Shown here piece by piece: positions 50,098-58,766 of a stretch of 64,000 bases of DNA. The DNA is from CATOSP01 sp965204715 (GTDB lineage: Bacteria; Chloroflexota; Dehalococcoidia; Lucifugimonadales; UBA3495). The notes under the pieces are model-generated. The model was not told where the DNA came from. It ran no database searches and was given only the letters and a program-made list of their open reading frames with translations. The DNA lies in contig OZ242009.1 of the NCBI GenBank assembly GCA_965204715.1, positions 2,728,001 through 2,792,000 of the forward strand, written 5' to 3'. Every line of letters starts with the position of its first letter. Position 1 is the stretch's first letter. The position numbers and the translations under genes are program-made.

Positions 50098-51012
50098 CTA
50101 ACCGGCCCCGACCCTCTCCCTGCCCCGCAGCCTTCGCCCATGGAACAGGTATTGCTGGGAGTAGCCGCAGTATCGCCCGAAATACCCCTGCGCCCAGTCC
50201 AGCAGCACGGAGTCCTTGGGAATCTTCTGTCCGGGAAAGTACCACTCTCCCAGGGCCCGCCGCACCCAGACGTCTATGGGGAATGCTTCCAGCTTCTCCA
50301 GGGAGAAGACGGCGATGCAATCGGCGATCTTTGGTCCTATGCCCGGGCACTCCATCAGCTTGTCCTTGGCCTCCAGATAGGGTATTTGGACAAGCTCGTC
50401 CAGGTCCAGCCGTCCCTCCAGAACCGACAGTGAAGCTTTGTAAACGTAGGGGGCGCGAAAGCCCAGGCCCAGCCGCCGCAACTCCATCTCCCCGGCCTCG
50501 GCCAGTTCCGCGGGCGTGGGGAAGGTGTAGCGGGTGTATCCTTCCAGGCTGGCCGGCGAACCGAAGGCCGCTGAAATGGTCTCCATGTTGTTGTGGATGC
50601 GCTGGATGTTGTTGTTGGCGGAGCAGATGAAGGACACCAGGCATTCCCAGGGCTCGATGCGCAGCACCCGCAGGCCGGGGTAACGTTCCACCATCTCAGC
50701 CACCCGACCGTCGCGGGTGATGTCCGAGTAGATGGCCTCTATGTCGTCGCCCAGCCGGAAGTAATCGGCGAGCCGGGGAGCCATCTCCGGCTCAGCCGCC
50801 GGCGCGCTCCGAAACTCCACTGACTGGGTAGTCTGCCGGATTCGCACCAGGTTGCCGCGAACAACCCCCGTGTACCAGCCGTCATCCCCCTCTCCCGGGT
50901 AGTCCCAGCGGTGAGACTGCCCGCTCTCCAGGCTGGCGGCCAGGTCGAAGGGCTGCTCAATGTCCAGAAGCAATTCTTGCCCCTCGTGCCTTGGGAGTGC
51001 AAAGGTCATCAT
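50098..51012 (-). CDS. OGG1-type 8-oxoguanine DNA glycosylase/lyase (copy 1)
   Basis: A 304-residue helix-hairpin-helix glycosylase. It has the OGG N-terminal domain (QPFDLAASLESGQSHRWDY), the EPWECLVSFICSANNNI region, and the HhH-GPD motif CPGIGPKIADCIAVFSLEKLEAFPIDVWV with catalytic Lys (in GPKIADC) and Asp (in PIDV). It removes 8-oxoguanine and nicks the abasic site. The ATG-ATG at 51012 lies inside the end of the second OGG copy, so the two overlap by about 55 bp. High-GC codon use, like the chromosome. Confidence 0.9.
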   Translation of the reverse strand: MMTFALPRHEGQELLLDIEQPFDLAASLESGQSHRWDYPGEGDDGWYTGVVRGNLVRIRQTTQSVEFRSAPAAEPEMAPRLADYFRLGDDIEAIYSDITRDGRVAEMVERYPGLRVLRIEPWECLVSFICSANNNIQRIHNNMETISAAFGSPASLEGYTRYTFPTPAELAEAGEMELRRLGLGFRAPYVYKASLSVLEGRLDLDELVQIPYLEAKDKLMECPGIGPKIADCIAVFSLEKLEAFPIDVWVRRALGEWYFPGQKIPKDSVLLDWAQGYFGRYCGYSQQYLFHGRRLRGRERVGAG

Positions 51013-51943
51013 AGAAGAGAAACTGAGATGCGTAGCCGGCATAGGACCCAAATCGTCCCTGGGCCCAATTTAGCAATTGTCTGTACTCATTCCCCGGCAA
51101 GTCGCGTCGACTCTTTTCGTTATACAAACTCTTCCTATTTACTTGTGGGAGAACCACATTGCTATACCCGCGATTTAATGAGTTGAAAATGCGGGTGTCT
51201 ATAGGAAATGCCTCCAATTTGCCCAAATTAAACAGGGCTATGCAGTCTGAGACCTTGGGTCCTATGCCTGGATTGCGCATCAATTCTGCTCTGGATTCCT
51301 CGTAACTTGCTCTCTTCCTTAGCCGTTCAAGATTTAGGCGGTCCTGACTCACTTCACATGCAGCATCGTAGATGTATTGGTCGTGTTTTGACCCAACGGC
51401 GTCTGTTAGACACTGTGGCTTTGTACTGTATTCGTCTATTTGTTTGGATGTTGGGAAAGGATGACGGGTTTTGCGATCCCAACATCTCAGGCCTCTGAAC
51501 GTAGAAGCCATTTTCTCCATTTGCCCTTTGGTGGTTTCGATTCTCTTGTTACCAGAGAGAACGAAAAACACCAAACACTCCCAAGGGTCCGCACGCATCA
51601 CCCGCAGACCCCAGTAATTTCTCACCAAGTTCCGCATGTAGATGTCGGTCCCCCAAAGCTTGGCATAGGCTTCGTATATGTCATCGCTCAGCCTGAAATG
51701 CCAGTGCAGAAAAGCTTCTGACACGATGTCAGGCCATGGGCTACTGAATTCTAAGGTGTTCATATCGCTTTCGTTTGGATCGTTGGTCTGACGTATGTAT
51801 ATTAGGTCCTTACCGACTATATTCTCGTACCAAGCCGTTCCGGTACTGCTGTTAAGTGCCTTACATTTGCGCCGCCAACGGTGTCCCTGCCCGCATTCCA
51901 AAGTTGCAGCCAGATTGAAAGGCTGGTCAACGACGAGTTCCAC
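50957..51943 (-). CDS. OGG1-type DNA glycosylase (copy 2, lower GC)
   Basis: A 328-residue paralogue or xenologue with the same layout: QPFNLAATLECGQGHRWRR, DPWECLVFFVLSGNKRI, and NPGIGPKVSDCIALFNLGKLEAFPIDTRIF, keeping catalytic Lys and Asp. It has AT-richer codon use than copy 1 and its other neighbours, a sign of separate origin. The last 20 or so residues (YDDLCTPKARGARIASGH) are translated from the start region of copy 1, so its original C-terminus was probably replaced when the genes were joined. GTG start overlapping the helicase gene by 17 bp. Confidence 0.87.
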   Translation of the reverse strand: MELVVDQPFNLAATLECGQGHRWRRKCKALNSSTGTAWYENIVGKDLIYIRQTNDPNESDMNTLEFSSPWPDIVSEAFLHWHFRLSDDIYEAYAKLWGTDIYMRNLVRNYWGLRVMRADPWECLVFFVLSGNKRIETTKGQMEKMASTFRGLRCWDRKTRHPFPTSKQIDEYSTKPQCLTDAVGSKHDQYIYDAACEVSQDRLNLERLRKRASYEESRAELMRNPGIGPKVSDCIALFNLGKLEAFPIDTRIFNSLNRGYSNVVLPQVNRKSLYNEKSRRDLPGNEYRQLLNWAQGRFGSYAGYASQFLFYDDLCTPKARGARIASGH

Positions 51944-54785
51944 GGCTCCCTCCTATCCACTCGGCGGCCAGTGTGCCAACCGTGGCTATGCTGCTGGGGC
52001 TGAGTGTGCATGGGGGTATGGAGTCCATGAAGGACTTGCCATAGTTGCGGCTGGTGATGCGCCGGTCCAGCACCACGATCACGCCCTTGTCTCCCTTGTT
52101 GCGGATCAGCCGGCCTATGCCCTGCCGGAAGCGCAGCACCGCCTGGGGCACAGAGTAGCCCTGGAACGGGTTGTCGTACTGGTCGGAGCGGGCCTTCACG
52201 ATGGGGTCTGTGGGCACCTGGAAGGGCAGGCGGGTCAGGACCAGCGCCTTGAGGGTTCCGCTGGGCCAGTCCACCCCTTCCCAGAAGCTGCTGGTGCCCA
52301 GGAGCAGGCTCCGTGGATCGCTGCCGAAGCGTCCCATGAGCTGCTGGGCCGAACCGTCCACCCCTTGTGCCATCACCTGGATGCCGTTCTCCGCCAGCGG
52401 CGCGCGCACCCGGTTGCTGACCGCCCGCAGGGACGAATACGATGTGAACAGCGCCATTGTCCGCCCTTCCGCCGAGCGGGCCAGGTTGATCAGTACCTGG
52501 GAAAGCGCAGCGATGTAACCCTGGTCGTTGGGCGGGGGCATATCGTCCGGGATCATCAGCAGCGCGGCCCGCCGGTAGTCGAAGGGCGACCCCACCAGCA
52601 GTTCGTCACTCTCCTCCGGCACGCCCGTCCGGCTGCGGAAGTACTCGAAAGTCCGGCCGGTGCTCAGGGTCGCGCTGGTGAGGACCACGCTGTCCTTCCG
52701 GGCGAATAGCTGCTCGTTCAGTGTTGCCCCTACGTCCAGGGGAGCGGAGTGGAAGCTGACCTCGCCGCGGGAAGGATGGCGTGAAATCCACAGGATTCTG
52801 TCATCATCGCCGGTTCCCAGGATCACGCCCAGTTGGTCCTTCAACGTTTGCAGACTGTCGGCCAGGTTGGAAGCCTCCGACTCCAGGGTTGCCTGGTCCG
52901 CATCCGGCGCGAGGGCGGTGGTGGCCAGGAATTGGGCCAGCCGCGCGGCGAAGTTCACGGCCTGCTGCAAGCCCACCTGGAGGTTCTCGCCGGCCAGGGC
53001 CATTTCTTCCCATACCGTCTGGCTCCGTATCTGGCGGGTCAACAGCAGTTGAGACTGTTCGCTGGCCTGGCCTCCACCCTGGGAGTTCATCAGCCGCTCG
53101 GCCGCGGCCAGCGCCCGGCCCCAGAGGTCCCTGACCCTGGGCAGGCTGGTCTCGACATCGGCTGCCGCCTGTTCCCCGGCCTGGCGCACCGGCGGCGCAA
53201 GGTCTTCTCCCCGCAGGGCGGCGCGCAGCCTGCTGATGAGCCTTGACTGGTTATCGATCGCCTCGTCAACCCGGTCGTTGGTGACTTGAAACCCCAGGTG
53301 GGCCGTAGCCTCATCTTCCAGGTTGTGGGCTTCGTCGATGATCAGGTGGCTGTAGTCGGGGATTACGTTGCCGCCCATCACCAGGTCTGCCATGAGCAGG
53401 GCATGGTTGACCACCAGTATATGGGCCTGTTCCGCCCGCTCCCTTGCAGCGCGGATGAAGCAAGGGCTTCCGTCCCTCTGGCCGGGGCAGAACCCCTTCT
53501 CTCCCGCGGATACCCGGTTCCATGTCGATGCGTCCCGGCCCGACAGGTTGATCTCGCCCCTGTCGCCGGATGCCGTGTCTTGCAGCCATACCGCGGTTTT
53601 CCCCAACAGGCGCGCGTCGTCCACGGTGGGACTCTCGCTGTTTGCCAGGTAGTTCCACCTCTGAAGGCACAGGTAGTTGCTCTTGCCCTTGAGGAGCGCC
53701 GCCTGGACCGACCCGGGTTGGATGACGCCCGCCCCTTCCAGCACTTCCAGCAGGGCGGGGATGTCCTTGTTGAGAAGCTGCTCCTGGAGGTTGATGGTGT
53801 TGGTGGAAATTACGACCCTCGTCCGCCTCTGCGCCGCGAACAGCACCGCGGGAAGCAGATAGGCCATGGACTTGCCGACCCCTGTGCCTCCCTCCACGAC
53901 CAGGTGGTTTCCTTCATAGATGGCTTTGGTTACCGCGTCGAGCATCTGTTCCTGCTCGGGCCGGCTCTCAAACCCCGAAAACGCGGCTGCGAATGGCCCC
54001 GCCGGCCCCAGCAGTCCGACAATCTCCGCAAGGTCTAGGTCAACGGCGTCGTTTTCGGCCCGGCGCTGCAACCTGTGGTCTTCATGCCTGTCCAGCCTTG
54101 CTGCCAGGCCCTCCAGGTCCAACCCGGTCAGGCCAAGTCTCGAAGTCTTGCCCCGCGAGTCGGCCTCCAGCCCCCGGAACACCGGCGCCAATTCCCAGTT
54201 GCTCCGCCCGGCGAGCCGTGCAATGTATTCCGTCAGTCCAGGGTCCAGGACTGCTGCCCGGCGGACTAGGGCGAGGAAGATTCCCTGGGTGGCCCGGGCG
54301 TCGCTCAACGCACGGTGGGGGTCGGAATGATCAATAGAAAAATAGTCGCTGAGGTAAGCCAGGGAATAACGCATCGTCTGCGGAAGCAGCATTGAAGCCA
54401 GGTCCCACGTATCGTAGGCAGGATTGTCCAGTAGCACGCCGTGGGACTCCAGGAACTTCAGGTCGAACTGGATGTTGTGGCCGATTACCGGATGATCGGC
54501 GACGAACTCTGCCACCCGGCCGGCAATGGAGCTGAACAGGGGCGCCCGCTGCACCTGCCTGGGCGAAATGTGGGTCAGCCGCTGGATGTGCTCGGGGATC
54601 GTGCGTCCGGGATTGACGAAAGTCTGAAGGGTGTCCAACACCTCGTCGCCGCGGAACTTTACGGCTCCGATTTCGATAATGGCGTCCCGGTTGGAGTCCA
54701 GTCCGGTGGTCTCCAGGTCCAGGGCGACGCAGACCTGCGCGAATGGGGATACCGCCGGAGCGCCTGAAGCGGTGTTGGAGAACAT
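51927..54785 (-). CDS. DinG-like helicase with N-terminal DEDDh exonuclease domain
   Basis: A 952-residue fusion. Residues 1-175 are a DnaQ/PolC-type 3'-5' exonuclease (VALDLETTGLDSNRDAIIEIG, HNIQFDLKFL, then HRALSDARAT). Residues from about 270 form a superfamily 2 XPD/DinG helicase with EGGTGVGKSMAY (Walker A), IIDEAHNLEDEA (DEAH) and GTSSFWEGVDWP and QGIGRLIRNKGDKG C-terminal motifs. Relatives repair and unwind structured DNA. Between Walker A and B only three cysteines are seen (NYLC, GFCPG, SPCF), whereas an iron-sulphur cluster needs four, so the cluster may be absent. Start ATG at 54785. Confidence 0.92.
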   Translation of the reverse strand: MFSNTASGAPAVSPFAQVCVALDLETTGLDSNRDAIIEIGAVKFRGDEVLDTLQTFVNPGRTIPEHIQRLTHISPRQVQRAPLFSSIAGRVAEFVADHPVIGHNIQFDLKFLESHGVLLDNPAYDTWDLASMLLPQTMRYSLAYLSDYFSIDHSDPHRALSDARATQGIFLALVRRAAVLDPGLTEYIARLAGRSNWELAPVFRGLEADSRGKTSRLGLTGLDLEGLAARLDRHEDHRLQRRAENDAVDLDLAEIVGLLGPAGPFAAAFSGFESRPEQEQMLDAVTKAIYEGNHLVVEGGTGVGKSMAYLLPAVLFAAQRRTRVVISTNTINLQEQLLNKDIPALLEVLEGAGVIQPGSVQAALLKGKSNYLCLQRWNYLANSESPTVDDARLLGKTAVWLQDTASGDRGEINLSGRDASTWNRVSAGEKGFCPGQRDGSPCFIRAARERAEQAHILVVNHALLMADLVMGGNVIPDYSHLIIDEAHNLEDEATAHLGFQVTNDRVDEAIDNQSRLISRLRAALRGEDLAPPVRQAGEQAAADVETSLPRVRDLWGRALAAAERLMNSQGGGQASEQSQLLLTRQIRSQTVWEEMALAGENLQVGLQQAVNFAARLAQFLATTALAPDADQATLESEASNLADSLQTLKDQLGVILGTGDDDRILWISRHPSRGEVSFHSAPLDVGATLNEQLFARKDSVVLTSATLSTGRTFEYFRSRTGVPEESDELLVGSPFDYRRAALLMIPDDMPPPNDQGYIAALSQVLINLARSAEGRTMALFTSYSSLRAVSNRVRAPLAENGIQVMAQGVDGSAQQLMGRFGSDPRSLLLGTSSFWEGVDWPSGTLKALVLTRLPFQVPTDPIVKARSDQYDNPFQGYSVPQAVLRFRQGIGRLIRNKGDKGVIVVLDRRITSRNYGKSFMDSIPPCTLSPSSIATVGTLAAEWIGGSRGTRR

Positions 54786-54902
54786 GCCGGAATGGGACCT
54801 CCCCGCCCGTGTATGAAAGAGCCGGGGTTGACCTGTCTGGGAACGAACCCTGTCCGCCGCTCCCCGGCCGGCACGGCGGTATGAGATGGCGTTCTCCGGG
54901 CC

Positions 54903-55598
54903 TCAGCCCGTGAAGGGTTGCAGCCGCCCCGTGCGCAGCCCCACGGCCGGGTAAAATGCGCCCGACCGGAGGGCTTTCAGAAACTCAGCCTCGTTGTTGA
55001 TGTCATCCCGGAATGCGGTCACGAACTTCCCGATGCCATTCACCGAATGGGCGTCGCTCCCGCCGGTCACCGGCATCTTCAACGACTCGGCGACCTTCAG
55101 GGCAAACCCGTTTTCGTTGTCCGCAGTGCCCCCGTTGGCTACTTCCACGGCGTCCGCCAGCTTGAACACCGGGTGTCCCAACGCTTCCTCGGGACTTTCC
55201 GGCAGTGGTTCCGACTCCGACTGGTAGAGCAGGGGACGCGCCATTCGAGGCGTGTTCAACACTGCCCGGAATGGATGGGCCGTCACCACGAACCCGCCCG
55301 AGGTCCTGGCCGCCCGGCTGAGGTTGCTGGCGATGTGGAAACCGGCCTGGTACTCGTCCATCCCGAAGGCAAGCATGTGTCCCATGTCGGTCTCGACTTC
55401 CATTGCGCGGATCAGCACCACGCTGTGCAGGCTGGCGAAGCGGCGGAACTCGTGCTTGTCCCACGGACCGCTGTGTTCGGTGATGCAAAGGCCGCGGAGG
55501 CCGAGCCGGTCGGCTTCCAGGATCAAATCTTCGGGAGACAGGCTGCTGTCGCTGCTGCCCTTGGTCGTGTGTATGTGGAGATCGAAGAGTCTCGCCAT
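54903..55598 (-). CDS. PHP-domain metal-dependent phosphoesterase
   Basis: A 231-residue PHP protein. Metal ligands are visible as DLHIHTTKGS, ITEHSG, EVETDMGHMLAFG, VTAHPFRA and GGSDAHS, so the trinuclear site appears complete. Related stand-alone PHP enzymes hydrolyse phosphates such as AMP or histidinol phosphate; the substrate is not determinable. It is co-oriented with the helicase gene 117 nt downstream. Confidence 0.88.
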   Translation of the reverse strand: MARLFDLHIHTTKGSSDSSLSPEDLILEADRLGLRGLCITEHSGPWDKHEFRRFASLHSVVLIRAMEVETDMGHMLAFGMDEYQAGFHIASNLSRAARTSGGFVVTAHPFRAVLNTPRMARPLLYQSESEPLPESPEEALGHPVFKLADAVEVANGGTADNENGFALKVAESLKMPVTGGSDAHSVNGIGKFVTAFRDDINNEAEFLKALRSGAFYPAVGLRTGRLQPFTG

Positions 55599-55791
55599 GA
55601 TATATAGGCAACTCCGCTGGTTGCGCCGTGCCTCTCACCCACTGGCGCACCCGGCTCGGCGGCGACTAGAGTCTATCGGGCAGGGCTGGCCCAGTCAATG
55701 GCCGAGGTCTACAGAGTCGAGCCATTCGAGCCACTATAGAAGGGTTGACATAACCGCCGGGCATGACACCCGGCTTGGCGCATCGCTGATT

Positions 55792-56271
55792 TCATGCTGC
55801 TGCCTCGGCCAATTCCGGGAATTGCTCCAGTGGCAGGACCTCTCCGGTGGTCTCGAAGTGGTCAATCAACTGCCGGATGCCGGCGGGCACAGGCCGTGTG
55901 GTCCCAGAATCGGCTGCATATCCCACGTACACACCTTCCATTGTTGTCAGAAGGAGATCAGAGTCCTCCGGGTAAATCTCCATAGCCAGCGTGATGCTGG
56001 TGTTCCCGACGCGGGACACTCTGACATGTACCTCCAGGATGTCATCCACCCGGGCCGGGGCCTTGTACTCAATCAGAGCCTTGACCGTGGCGACGTCGAA
56101 GTAACCGCGTTCCGCGATCCGGTAAATGCTGAACCCCAAATTGCGGAAATACTCCGACTGGCCGATCTCCATGTAGTCCATGTACTTGCCGTTATATACG
56201 ATGCCCTGGGCATCGCACTCCATCCAGCGCACCCTGAGAGAAGTGTAGAACTTGAAGTCGGCCTTCGCCAT
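55792..56271 (-). CDS. Acyl-CoA thioesterase, 4-hydroxybenzoyl-CoA thioesterase (YbgC/FadM) family
   Basis: A 159-residue hotdog-fold protein with the family signature RWMECDAQGIVYNGKYMDYMEIG, which includes the catalytic Asp. It hydrolyses acyl-CoA thioesters. It follows trmD by 11 nt on the same strand and probably shares its transcript. The intergenic region to the PHP gene (193 bp) has no feature I can name. Confidence 0.88.
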   Translation of the reverse strand: MAKADFKFYTSLRVRWMECDAQGIVYNGKYMDYMEIGQSEYFRNLGFSIYRIAERGYFDVATVKALIEYKAPARVDDILEVHVRVSRVGNTSITLAMEIYPEDSDLLLTTMEGVYVGYAADSGTTRPVPAGIRQLIDHFETTGEVLPLEQFPELAEAAA

Positions 56272-56282
56272 CGGAGCAGCGC

Positions 56283-57095
56283 CTACCCTTCATGTCCTGG
56301 CAGTGGGGATTGGGGTTGGCCGGTGGCGTCCCGCGACTCCGTGTAACCCAGGGACTCCAGGTAATCCCAATCATTATGGGAAAGGTCTGCGGTCTGGAGC
56401 AGGTCCGGCCTCTTTTCCAATGTACGCCGCAGCGATTCCCGGCGCCGCCATCGGTCGATCTCCGCGTGATGCCCCGACAACACCACATCGGGCACGGTCA
56501 TTCCCCGGTACTCCGCCGGACGGGTGTACAGAGGGTGCTGGAGCAGTCCGGAAGTGATGGAGTCCTGCACAACGTTGTCCATAGATCCCACCACGCCGGG
56601 GACCAACCGGGAAACAGCGTCGATAAGGACCATCGCAGGGAGTTCGCCCCCTGTGAGAACGTAGTCCCCGATGCTCACCTCCCGCGCCCTGAAGTAATCT
56701 TTCACCCTCTCGTCCACACCGGCGTAATGGCCGCACACCAGAACGATCTCCGGGGCCTGGGCCAGTTCCTCCACCAGTCCCTGGTCCAGGACATCTCCCT
56801 GGGGAGACATCAACAGAATGGGTGGAGTCGGAACGACAGGGGTAGTCCCTGAACTGAAGGTCGTGGAGGCGAGCACGGATTCCACTGCCTCGATAACCGG
56901 CCCGGGTTTCATCACCATTCCCGGACCGCCCCCGAACTGGTAATCGTCGGCAGTGCCGTGGGCGTCGTGAGTGTAGTCGCGTATGTCCGTAACCGTAACC
57001 GAGATGAGTCCCCGGCGCTGCGCCTGACCCAACATGCTGGCCCGGAGAGGCGCTTCGATAGCTTCTGGAAAGAGAGTGAGGACGTGGAACCGCAT
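56283..57095 (-). CDS. trmD: tRNA (guanine-N1-)-methyltransferase
   Basis: A 270-residue TrmD that makes m1G37 in tRNAs and prevents frameshifting. The SPOUT knot is visible as LVCGHYAGVDERV, EVSIGDYVLTGGELPAMVLIDA and GSMDNVVQDSI; DYQFGGGPGMVMKP is the N-terminal substrate loop. It is an isolated trmD: rpsP, rimM and rplS, often its neighbours, are absent. The ATG lies inside a long hairpin loop (see the inverted repeat at 57074-57128), which may control its translation. No clear Shine-Dalgarno precedes it. Confidence 0.95.
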   Translation of the reverse strand: MRFHVLTLFPEAIEAPLRASMLGQAQRRGLISVTVTDIRDYTHDAHGTADDYQFGGGPGMVMKPGPVIEAVESVLASTTFSSGTTPVVPTPPILLMSPQGDVLDQGLVEELAQAPEIVLVCGHYAGVDERVKDYFRAREVSIGDYVLTGGELPAMVLIDAVSRLVPGVVGSMDNVVQDSITSGLLQHPLYTRPAEYRGMTVPDVVLSGHHAEIDRWRRRESLRRTLEKRPDLLQTADLSHNDWDYLESLGYTESRDATGQPQSPLPGHEG

Positions 57096-57128
57096 GAATC
57101 AATCATACAGGATTCCACGTCCTCACTC
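57074..57128. repeat. 16-bp perfect inverted repeat enclosing the trmD start codon
   Basis: Arms 57074-57089 and 57113-57128 (GAGTGAGGACGTGGAA and its complement) are separated by 23 nt. In the trmD mRNA the start codon sits in the loop, and the 3' arm is codons 3-7. This could sequester or present the translation start. Confidence 0.85.
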
Positions 57129-57137
57129 CGCATTGTC

Positions 57138-57157
57138 ATTCCCGTGAAAACGGGAAT
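57138..57157. repeat. REP-like palindrome ATTCCCGT-GAAA-ACGGGAAT
   Basis: A perfect 8-bp stem with a GAAA tetraloop in the 82-bp gap between the amidohydrolase and trmD. It belongs to the common intergenic palindrome class related to TCATTCCCGCGAAAGCGGGAAT. A degenerate copy is at 16222. Confidence 0.7.
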
Positions 57158-57177
57158 TCCGGCCAATACGAATATGC

Positions 57178-58437
57178 TTAGCTGACAGCCGCCGCGGCAA
57201 GAACGGGCGCTTCCAGCTTGTCGACGAATGCCTCGCCGCCCTTCATCACCACCTTTATCCTGTCGCGGTCTCTCAGCACCGAAATGTTCCGCAAGGGGTC
57301 CCCGTCGATGACCAGCAGGTCCGCCAGTTTGCCCGCTTGCACGGTCCCAATCTCCTTGTCGAGGCCGCAGCATTCGGCGGCCCAACCTGTGGCGGCCTGA
57401 ATCCCTTGCATTGGAGTCATCCCCCGGTCCACGAGGAGCTCGACCTCGCGGGCGTTGTCCCCGTGGACGTATCCCCCGGCGTCGGTGCCTGCCACCACCT
57501 TGACCCCGGCTGCCAGGGCCTGATGCAGGCTCTCCCGGTGGACCTCCAGCAACGCCTTGGCCCGCTCCACCATGTGCGGGGCGCTGACGGTGGAGTGGAA
57601 CTCGTAGATCTCGAAGGTCGGCGTGAAGAATGTCCCCTTGTCGGCCATAATCTTGACCAGATCGGGGTCATCCGCCAGGTAGCAGCCGTGCTCCACCGAC
57701 CCGACTCCGGCCTCGACGCACATCCGCAGTCCTGGCCCGCCGACGGCGTGACACATTGTCCTGCGTCCCAAGGCCGCGGATTCTTCCACCAGCGCCTTCA
57801 CCTCATCGGGGCCGAATTCAATATCCATCGGCCCGTGGCCGGGGCGGGAGCTTGCGCCGCCTGTGGTGGCGAACTTAATGACATCAGCGCCGACGCGCGC
57901 CATCTCCCTGACCTTGGCCCGCACCGAGTCCGGCCCGTCTGCCACTCCGGCTGGGGTGTTCGGGTCAAAGTGGTAGGCGTTGTGATGTCCGGATGGGCTT
58001 ACCCGGTCCGCAAGCCCGCCGGTGGGAGATATGATCCCCACGGAGAGGACCAGCCGCGGGCCGGAAATAAGGCCCTGGTCCACCGCGGTCCTGAAACCGG
58101 CGTCCAGGCCCCCTGCATCCCGCAGGCACGTATAGCCGCCGGCCAGCGTGTCCTCGATGGCCTTGGCCGTGCGGATGTGGCCCAGGGACGTTGGTTCGTC
58201 GAGTCCCCACCGGCTCGCCAGCGTGTAGTCCTTGGAAGCCAGGTGGTCGTGGCAGTCAATCAGCCCCGGAAGGACCGTCATCCCAGAGACGTCGATTATC
58301 TCCGTGTCCACCGGCCAGCTTATTGCGTCGCGCGGTCCCACCGCCTCGATTCGGTCTCCGTTTATGAGCACTGTTGCATTGTCAAGAACGGGGCCGCCGG
58401 TGCCGTCGATCAAGGTGCATCCGACCAGGGCTTTCAT
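57178..58437 (-). CDS. Amidohydrolase-family metal-dependent hydrolase (imidazolonepropionase/prolidase-like)
   Basis: A 419-residue TIM-barrel amidohydrolase. Metal ligands are DCHDHLA (HxH), VIKFATTGG (probable carbamylated Lys), CHAVGG, SVEHGC and GTDAGG, and the beta-sandwich end has GKLADLLVIDGDPLRN. The branch includes Xaa-Pro dipeptidases and related cyclic amidases, with many uncharacterised members; the substrate is unknown. I chose the ATG at 58437, which has GGAGG at 8-nt spacing, over one five codons upstream. Confidence 0.88.
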   Translation of the reverse strand: MKALVGCTLIDGTGGPVLDNATVLINGDRIEAVGPRDAISWPVDTEIIDVSGMTVLPGLIDCHDHLASKDYTLASRWGLDEPTSLGHIRTAKAIEDTLAGGYTCLRDAGGLDAGFRTAVDQGLISGPRLVLSVGIISPTGGLADRVSPSGHHNAYHFDPNTPAGVADGPDSVRAKVREMARVGADVIKFATTGGASSRPGHGPMDIEFGPDEVKALVEESAALGRRTMCHAVGGPGLRMCVEAGVGSVEHGCYLADDPDLVKIMADKGTFFTPTFEIYEFHSTVSAPHMVERAKALLEVHRESLHQALAAGVKVVAGTDAGGYVHGDNAREVELLVDRGMTPMQGIQAATGWAAECCGLDKEIGTVQAGKLADLLVIDGDPLRNISVLRDRDRIKVVMKGGEAFVDKLEAPVLAAAAVS

Positions 58438-58766
58438 GGGGGACACCTCCATGCGGATATTGTGGTGCGACGTGCGCCGCAGGATGCATGGCGGCTAGGC
58501 CATTCCCACGGGTACTCGCTGCGCCGTCTCAAATTGCGGTGATGCTAAGTTACCCCCATTTCATTGTCAAGATAACGGGTCAAGGTAACGGCGATCGTCC
58601 CTCCGTGCTGTGCTAAGCACCCTTCAGCGCATACTTCCCGGAAAAGCCGTGCAACTTTGATTACAGGATAGCCGGTGGTTTGGGTATAATTTTAGAAATA
58701 GAACATTCTCCAGCATATATCGTTACTCTTGGCCCCAATCGGGGTCCAAGTCTAGGTGGCCGTCGA
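58438..58766. other. Divergent intergenic region with a TATAAT box
   Basis: About 330 bp between the amidohydrolase and the TolB-like lipoprotein. A TATAAT near 58686-58691 points towards the lipoprotein gene, about 75 bp upstream of its ATG, but the nearest TTGATT is too far (22 nt) for a standard -35. Nothing else identified. Confidence 0.4.
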
